A stretch of 35,313 nt of DNA from Chloroflexota bacterium (GTDB lineage Bacteria; Chloroflexota; Dehalococcoidia; JACPQD01), in the NCBI GenBank assembly GCA_016190665.1, contig JACPQD010000102.1:1-35313 (forward strand), read 5' to 3'. Made by a program: the position numbers and the translations under genes. A model generated the notes under the pieces. It was not told the DNA's origin. It did not search any database and saw only the letters and a list, made by a program, of their open reading frames with translations. Positions 31,139 through 35,313 of the stretch are shown here, piece after piece (positions within the stretch are counted from its first letter, which is position 1; each line of letters starts with the position of its first letter).

Positions 31139-32143
31139 ATGTCCGAGATAAGACAGGACCCCACGACTGAAGAATGGGTCATCATGGCCAGGGAAAGGGC
31201 CAAGAGGCCCACCGATTTCGTGCGCGGGCAGGCAGAGGCCGAGTCGCCCGTCTTTCTCCCTTCCTGTCCGTTCTGCCTGGGCAACGAGGCTATGACTCCG
31301 CCGGAGGTACTCGGGTACCGGGACGGTGGGAGTCAGGGCTGGAGAGTGAGAGCCTTCGCCAACCGGTTCCCCGCCTTGACTCCTGAAGGCGGCGCTGTGA
31401 GAAGGCGGGAGGAAGGCTTCTTTGCGGCCATGGACGGCGTCGGGTTTCATGAGGTCATTGTGGAAACCCCATCGCATAATAGACCCCCTGCGCTGATGAG
31501 GGACGATGAGGTGGCGGCGGTCCTGATGGCCTATAAGGAGAGGTACAACGCCTTGAGTCGATTGGCCTTTGTGAAGTTAGTCATCATCTTCAAGAACCAC
31601 GGCCCGTCGGCGGGCACTTCGCTGGAGCATCCCCACTCTCAGTTGGTGGCTACCCCGATAGTACCGGGATATGTCAGGAGGCGACACCAAGTGGCCTCGC
31701 GCTACCATAACCGTACCAGTCGATGCCTCTATTCCGATCTGGCGGACCATGAACTCAGGATGGGCAAGAGAGTGGTGATGCAGACGGAGAAGTTCGTGGC
31801 CTTCCATCCCTTCGCATCTCACTGGCCTTTTGAGACCTGGATCGTTCCCCGGGTGCAACAAGCCTGCTTCGGGAACGCCTCCGCCGAAGAACTGGAAGAT
31901 CTGGCGAAGGTCCTGAGGGCCAGCCTCTTCAAGCTGCGTCGAGGGCTTAACAACCCCGATTTCAATTACGTCATTGACACCGCTCCTGTCGGTGAGGAGA
32001 CCAGTGGTTACTACCTGTGGCACGTGCGCATTGTTCCCCGCCTCATGGAGGTAGCAGGGTTCGAGATTGGCTCTGGCATCCATATCAATACCGCTCTCCC
32101 TGAGGACACGGCCCAATTCATGCGGGAGTTGAAGATCGACTGA
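31139..32143 (+). CDS. galT: Galactose-1-phosphate uridylyltransferase family protein
   Basis: The 334-residue HIT-superfamily nucleotidyltransferase of the GalT family moves a UMP group between UDP-glucose and a sugar phosphate. It starts IRQDPTTEEWVIMARERAKRP, carries a zinc-type CPFC motif near residue 43, RAFANRFPAL, and the active-site HPHSQ with His164 and His166. The usual bacterial motif is HPHGQ or HPHSQ. KRVVMQTEKFVAFHPFASHWPFE near 210-235 is also conserved. I chose ATG 31139, where homology starts, with GGAAGGA upstream. An in-frame TTG lies at 31124. It is followed after 20 bp by a glycosyltransferase, suggesting a sugar or trehalose metabolism pair. Confidence 0.88.
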   Translation: MSEIRQDPTTEEWVIMARERAKRPTDFVRGQAEAESPVFLPSCPFCLGNEAMTPPEVLGYRDGGSQGWRVRAFANRFPALTPEGGAVRRREEGFFAAMDGVGFHEVIVETPSHNRPPALMRDDEVAAVLMAYKERYNALSRLAFVKLVIIFKNHGPSAGTSLEHPHSQLVATPIVPGYVRRRHQVASRYHNRTSRCLYSDLADHELRMGKRVVMQTEKFVAFHPFASHWPFETWIVPRVQQACFGNASAEELEDLAKVLRASLFKLRRGLNNPDFNYVIDTAPVGEETSGYYLWHVRIVPRLMEVAGFEIGSGIHINTALPEDTAQFMRELKID

Positions 32144-32163
32144 GCGCTGGAGGTTTGATCATT

Positions 32164-33396
32164 ATGGAGAATCCTAAGATTGTCCATGTGGACGACTATG
32201 AGCAGTTCGTGGGGGCAGAGACGATCGAGCGCATCAAAGAGAAGGCCAAACCGCTGCACGATCTCCACGTCGTCAACATAAACTCGACCTATTACGGCGG
32301 TGGAGTTTCACAACTGCTGTCGTCCCTCACTCTGCTGATGAGCAGCCTGGAGATAGAGACCGGCTGGAGGGTAATTCACGGCCCGCCCGATTTCTTCAGC
32401 ATAACCAAGAAGATGCATAACGCTTTGCAGGGTGGCGAGATCAATCTCACCGATCGCAAGATGGAGATATACGAGCACGTCATCTACGAGAATTCGATTC
32501 GAAACCACCTGGACCACGACATAGTCATTGTTCATGATCCTCAGCCCCTTCCCATGATCAACCATTACAGGAAGAAATGCCCCTGGGTCTGGCGCTGTCA
32601 CATCGACCTGTCCGCCCCTGACCCTGGTCTATGGAATCACCTGGTCCCCTTCATTGAGAAATATGACGCGGTCATTCTCAGCATCGAAGACTACGCCCAG
32701 GACCTTAAGACGCCACAATTGTTCTTCATGCCGGCCATAGACCCCTTCTCTATTACCAACCGGGACCTGAGCCAGGCCGAGATAGATGAACGTTTGAACC
32801 ACTATGAAATACCGACGGATCTGCCGCTGGTGGTGCAAATATCCCGCTTTGACCGCTGGAAGGACCCTGAAGGCGTCATCAATGCCTTCAGACTGGCGAG
32901 AAAAGAAGTGGACTGCACCCTTGTGTTGCTGGGCAACGTGGCCACTGATGACCCGGAGGGCGTGGAAGTCTATGAATCATTGTTGGATTCCCAGGAGGAA
33001 CGCATCATTATTCTCAGTTCCCAGGATGGCGCGCTGGTTAATGCCCTCCAGCGGCGCGCGGCTGTCGTCTTGCAGAAATCCTTACGCGAAGGTTTCGGTC
33101 TGACCGTTGCCGAGGCCATGTGGAAGGGCACCGCTGTCATCGGGGGTGACGTGGGCGGCATTCGTCACCAGATTAAGGATGGAGTCAATGGGTTCCTGGT
33201 CTCCTCCGTTGAGGGGACGGCGGAACGGATCGTTCGATTGCTCAAAGATCCGCAACTGCGGGAACGGCTGGGGCGGGAGGCGAAGAAGACAGTGAGGGAA
33301 CGATTTTTGCTGACGCGCTACCTGGAACAGTACCTTGACCTGTTCAACTCTTTTGAGCCGGTCTTCCGGCTGAGGGCTCGAGTTGGAGAGCGCTGA
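32164..33396 (+). CDS. GT4 glycosyltransferase, trehalose synthase (TreT)-like
   Basis: The 410-residue retaining glycosyltransferase has two Rossmann-type domains. The N-terminal HVVNINSTYYGGGVSQLL and the GWRVIHGPPDFF region are characteristic of trehalose glycosyltransferring synthase (TreT) relatives. The C-terminal domain holds QISRFDRWKDPEGVI and the nucleotide-sugar motif SLREGFGLTVAEAMWKGTAVIGG, with the E-x7-E pair. TreT makes trehalose from a nucleoside-diphosphate-glucose and glucose. I chose ATG 32164, 10 bp after GGAGG. The galT product upstream could supply or recycle the UDP-sugar. Exact specificity is unproven. Confidence 0.85.
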   Translation: MENPKIVHVDDYEQFVGAETIERIKEKAKPLHDLHVVNINSTYYGGGVSQLLSSLTLLMSSLEIETGWRVIHGPPDFFSITKKMHNALQGGEINLTDRKMEIYEHVIYENSIRNHLDHDIVIVHDPQPLPMINHYRKKCPWVWRCHIDLSAPDPGLWNHLVPFIEKYDAVILSIEDYAQDLKTPQLFFMPAIDPFSITNRDLSQAEIDERLNHYEIPTDLPLVVQISRFDRWKDPEGVINAFRLARKEVDCTLVLLGNVATDDPEGVEVYESLLDSQEERIIILSSQDGALVNALQRRAAVVLQKSLREGFGLTVAEAMWKGTAVIGGDVGGIRHQIKDGVNGFLVSSVEGTAERIVRLLKDPQLRERLGREAKKTVRERFLLTRYLEQYLDLFNSFEPVFRLRARVGER

Positions 33397-33549
33397 GAAC
33401 AGGGCCACAGGAGCGGCTCGGTTGCCCGCGCTTCTCGAACAGGTCCGTAGGCATTGCCTGCTGCGGCGTCTCCGCTGTCCTTTGCCTGCAGTACGCGTTG
33501 TCTCAGAGAGATTCACGTCCGATCCATCCGGCCGGCTGAGAAGTCCATA

Positions 33550-34290
33550 GTGGATAGTTTCGCCCTTGCGGGCGCAGGCCTGATCGTCATTTTTCTGGCC
33601 GGGATGATGCAGGGCATTACCGGTTTTGGATTTGCTTTGGTAGCCGTGCCCATAATGGTGGCCCTCCTTCCTCCCAAGGAGGTAGTCCCGGTTGTCCTCA
33701 TCCACAGCGCTTTGATCAACATCTTCATCCTCTTCAAGGTGCGGGAGTGGGTGGACCTCAAGCGGATCATTCCGCTGATGATCGCTGGCGTGGTGGCGAC
33801 TCCCCTCGGCACCTATCTGCTGATCATGCTGGACGTCCAGTTGCTGAAGGTCCTCATCGGGGTCGTGATTGCGGTATCGGCGGTGGCCTTGCTGCGGGGC
33901 TTTCGGGTGGAGATCAGGAACGAGCGGCTGGCCTTCGGGCCGGTGGGACTCATCAGCGGCATCTTGAGCGGCGCTACCCAGATGAGCGGGCCGCCGGTGG
34001 CTCTGTTCTTTACTAACCAGGGCCTGGCCAAGCACGTTTTCCGAGCTAATCTGGTGGCATATTTCATGGTGTTGAACGTGGCGACGGTCCCGTCCGCCGT
34101 GGTAGGTGGACTCATGACGGAGCAGGTGCTGAGCTACGCCGCGCTGTTCCTGCCCGCCATGGTCCTGGGCGCGATAGCCGGGATGGTCCTGGCCCATAGA
34201 GTTGAAGAGGACCTCTTCCGCAAGCTGGCGCTGAACATGGTCACGGTGGCTGGGTTCTTCTCCGTCGTGAGCGGCTTGGGCTTGTCCTGA
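33550..34290 (+). CDS. TauE/SafE (TSUP) family permease
   Basis: The 246-residue membrane protein has about seven to eight hydrophobic segments and the two-repeat TSUP arrangement (LAGMMQGITGFGFALVAVP near 15-33 and GLISGILSGATQMSGPPVALFF near 135-156). Members export sulfite, sulfoacetate or other organic anions. I chose GTG 33550. Upstream in-frame starts to 33454 would add 32 soluble residues absent from the family. The ribosome site is weak. The stop codon lies within a CCTGAAC/GTTCAGG hairpin (34286-34302) that may terminate transcription. A broken paralogue lies at 30644. Confidence 0.88.
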   Translation: MDSFALAGAGLIVIFLAGMMQGITGFGFALVAVPIMVALLPPKEVVPVVLIHSALINIFILFKVREWVDLKRIIPLMIAGVVATPLGTYLLIMLDVQLLKVLIGVVIAVSAVALLRGFRVEIRNERLAFGPVGLISGILSGATQMSGPPVALFFTNQGLAKHVFRANLVAYFMVLNVATVPSAVVGGLMTEQVLSYAALFLPAMVLGAIAGMVLAHRVEEDLFRKLALNMVTVAGFFSVVSGLGLS

Positions 34291-34302
34291 ACTTGGTTCA
34301 GG
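34286..34302 (+). terminator. Hairpin overlapping the TSUP permease stop
   Basis: CCTGAAC (34286-34292) pairs with GTTCAGG (34296-34302) around TTG and is followed by GTTTGCT. It resembles the CCTGAACTT...TTCAGG unit at 10678-10694, so it belongs to a dispersed repeat that may serve as a terminator. Confidence 0.5.
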
Positions 34303-34334
34303 GTTTGCTCCGGTAGATGGAGAGGTGCACGGGA

Positions 34335-34440
34335 AGCTGTCAGCTATCAGCCTTCAGCCGTCAGTCCGCCTCGACGGTTGTAACCACGAAATGCACGAAA
34401 CATGCGAAAGACGCTCTCGATCAGCCTTCAGCCGTCACTC
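34335..34440. repeat. Dispersed repeat cluster between TSUP and DUF167 genes
   Basis: AGCTGTCAGCTATCAGCC (from 34335) is the reverse complement of the repeat at 13505-13537 that forms the aberrant cas8e tail. TAACCACGAAATGCACGAAA (near 34380-34399) is the reverse complement of the unit near 19640. A second CAGCCTTCAGCCGTCA unit lies near 34419-34436. No gene is seen. Confidence 0.65.
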
Positions 34441-34481
34441 CCTGCCCTGTTGCTGCGACTCGGGGATCTCCCAGTACCGAC

Positions 34482-34754
34482 TTACCGCTTTCCAGACAGC
34501 CGTCTCCCTGCTTCCTCCTTATCCAGACCCGCAATTCCTACCAGCTTCCTCCTGGAAGTAGCTCCGCTCAATATGGTCACGTCCGCCTTTGGTATCCCCA
34601 GCGACCGGGCGAGTAAGGCTACTACCTCATCGTTGGCCTTGCCCTTCTCCGGCGGCGCGGCAACGCGCAGCTCCAGGTATTCGTCCTTGAAGCCCAGGAT
34701 CTGGCTTTTTTGAGCGCCCGGTTTCACATGTACCGAGATTCTTGCGTAAGCCAC
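34482..34754 (-). CDS. DUF167 (YggU) family protein
   Basis: The 90-residue protein has the full DUF167 fold: ISVHVKPGAQKSQI near residues 5-18, LELRVAAPPEKGKANDEVVALLA near 25-47, and VTILSGATSRRKLVGI. The family is widespread and small, and its function is not firmly known. I chose GTG 34754 because it gives the typical N-terminus and has GAGGATC upstream. The longer in-frame extension to 34955 runs through an inverted repeat and is not conserved. It is convergent with the TSUP gene. Confidence 0.85.
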   Translation of the reverse strand: MAYARISVHVKPGAQKSQILGFKDEYLELRVAAPPEKGKANDEVVALLARSLGIPKADVTILSGATSRRKLVGIAGLDKEEAGRRLSGKR

Positions 34755-34850
34755 GATGCTGATCCTCGAAATGCTGGTGTTGTGACCGACATCGGATTTC
34801 TCGCGGGCAGAGGTACAGCATATGCAAGCGCCATTCGACCACCCGCTTTG

Positions 34851-35008
34851 AATGACATCGAAGCTGGATGGCAAATCGTAGGGTGGGTTACGTCGCGGTC
34901 TTCCTGACGCGCCTGGACCCCGAGAAAGTGGGAGCATCGCGACGTAACCCACCATCGCCCCCCTGGTGGGTTGCGCTTCGCTTTACCCACGGCTGCAAGG
35001 ATGTCATT
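34851..35008. mobile_element. MITE-like nested inverted-repeat element
   Basis: The outer arms AATGACATC (34851-34859) and GATGTCATT (35000-35008) are perfect inverted repeats. Inside, GGTGGGTTACGTCGCG (34882-34897) and CGCGACGTAACCCACC (34938-34953) form a perfect 16-bp inverted repeat, followed by a GTGGGT...ACCCAC unit. It is about 158 bp with no gene inside. This fits a small non-autonomous element or palindromic repeat. Confidence 0.6.
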
Positions 35009-35177
35009 CCATGTAGATGGCGGCGTCCTGCCGCCTACTAAAGCTCGGAAAGACAGTGAGAGGACGCTTGCGCCGCTTGTACCAGGCCCCCAGCTCCCGA
35101 CCCCAAAGCGCTCGGAGGACAGGAAAGGGGCAGGGTACCCAATTCGCGCTTCATGCTCCCCGCTTCGCGCTTTCGCC

Positions 35178-35282
35178 TTTGAAGGACATCGAGGCTAGAT
35201 GGTTCAAAGCCGTCCATCAGGGGCGCCTCCCCGGGCGGCAGGGGACAAGCCACCTGCCCTACGGCTTTCGATGTCCTTTCTC
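35178..35282. repeat. Second inverted-repeat unit related to 34851-35008
   Basis: AAGGACATCGA (35182-35192) and TCGATGTCCTT (35268-35278) are perfect 11-bp inverted repeats. The left end GGACATCGAGGCTAGATGG parallels TGACATCGAAGCTGGATGG at 34852-34870. The interior has a GGCAGG/CCTGCC hairpin. Together with the previous element it fills the gene-free stretch 34755-35313. Bases 35009-35177 show only unconvincing short frames. Confidence 0.55.
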
Positions 35283-35313
35283 GCATCCGGCTGCGCCCCG
35301 CTGCCTAAAGAGC

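Noticed and set aside
35038..35286. 82-codon minus-strand frame at the right end
   Set aside because: It runs through inverted-repeat DNA and has no recognisable domain.

Overview
The window is GC-rich bacterial DNA with dense genes and many short dispersed intergenic repeats. The gene content (UbiD decarboxylase, CaiB and MaoC acyl-CoA enzymes, old-yellow-enzyme/dienoyl-CoA reductase, stand-alone xanthine-dehydrogenase-type large subunits, tungsten AOR-family oxidoreductase, octaheme cytochrome, CoxG) and the style of RecN suggest an uncultured lineage such as Chloroflexota (Dehalococcoidia/SAR202-like). No rRNA or other phylogenetic marker is present, so this is inference.

Layout: (1) 390-1748, minus: a lipid-anchored octaheme cytochrome of the hydroxylamine-oxidoreductase family. 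(2) 1964-13394, all plus: a catabolic block with a cyclic amidohydrolase, an OsmC-like protein with an in-frame TGA read here as selenocysteine, a molybdenum hydroxylase large subunit, an OYE/dienoyl-CoA reductase, a UbiD decarboxylase, CoxG, and a second paralogous molybdenum hydroxylase. (3) 13355-17391, minus: an orphan, truncated type I-E CRISPR remnant (cas3 plus a C-terminally truncated cas8e) with a good promoter but no array and no other cas genes. (4) 17652-22873, plus: recN, nitroreductase, CaiB-type CoA-transferase, two-hotdog MaoC dehydratase. (5) 22962-24662, minus: an ABC solute-binding lipoprotein. (6) 24852-26360: tRNA-Gly(TCC), a truncated DUF433 gene and an RHH/PIN toxin-antitoxin pair. 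(7) 26404-30527: an AOR-family tungsten enzyme, a DUF234-type ATPase with a palindromic operator, a relic of a second AOR gene end, and a frameshifted MIT_C/PLD-like gene. (8) 30644-34754: a decayed and an intact copy of a TauE/SafE permease flanking galT and a TreT-like glycosyltransferase, then a DUF167 gene. (9) 34851-35313: nested inverted-repeat elements.

How the genes may work together: the plus-strand block 1964-13394 looks like a route for oxidising and opening a (probably N-containing) ring. Molybdenum hydroxylases would hydroxylate it, the OYE-type enzyme would reduce it, the amidohydrolase would open a cyclic amide or imide, and UbiD would decarboxylate. CaiB, MaoC and the AOR-family enzyme could feed products into acyl-CoA metabolism. 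The substrate cannot be read from the sequence.

The most notable observation is the OsmC-like gene at 3411-3878. Its TGA codon falls where the family has its first catalytic cysteine. It is followed at the correct distance by a perfect 7-bp stem with an AGGT loop, matching a bacterial SECIS element, and the frame then runs on to the second conserved Cys-Pro motif.
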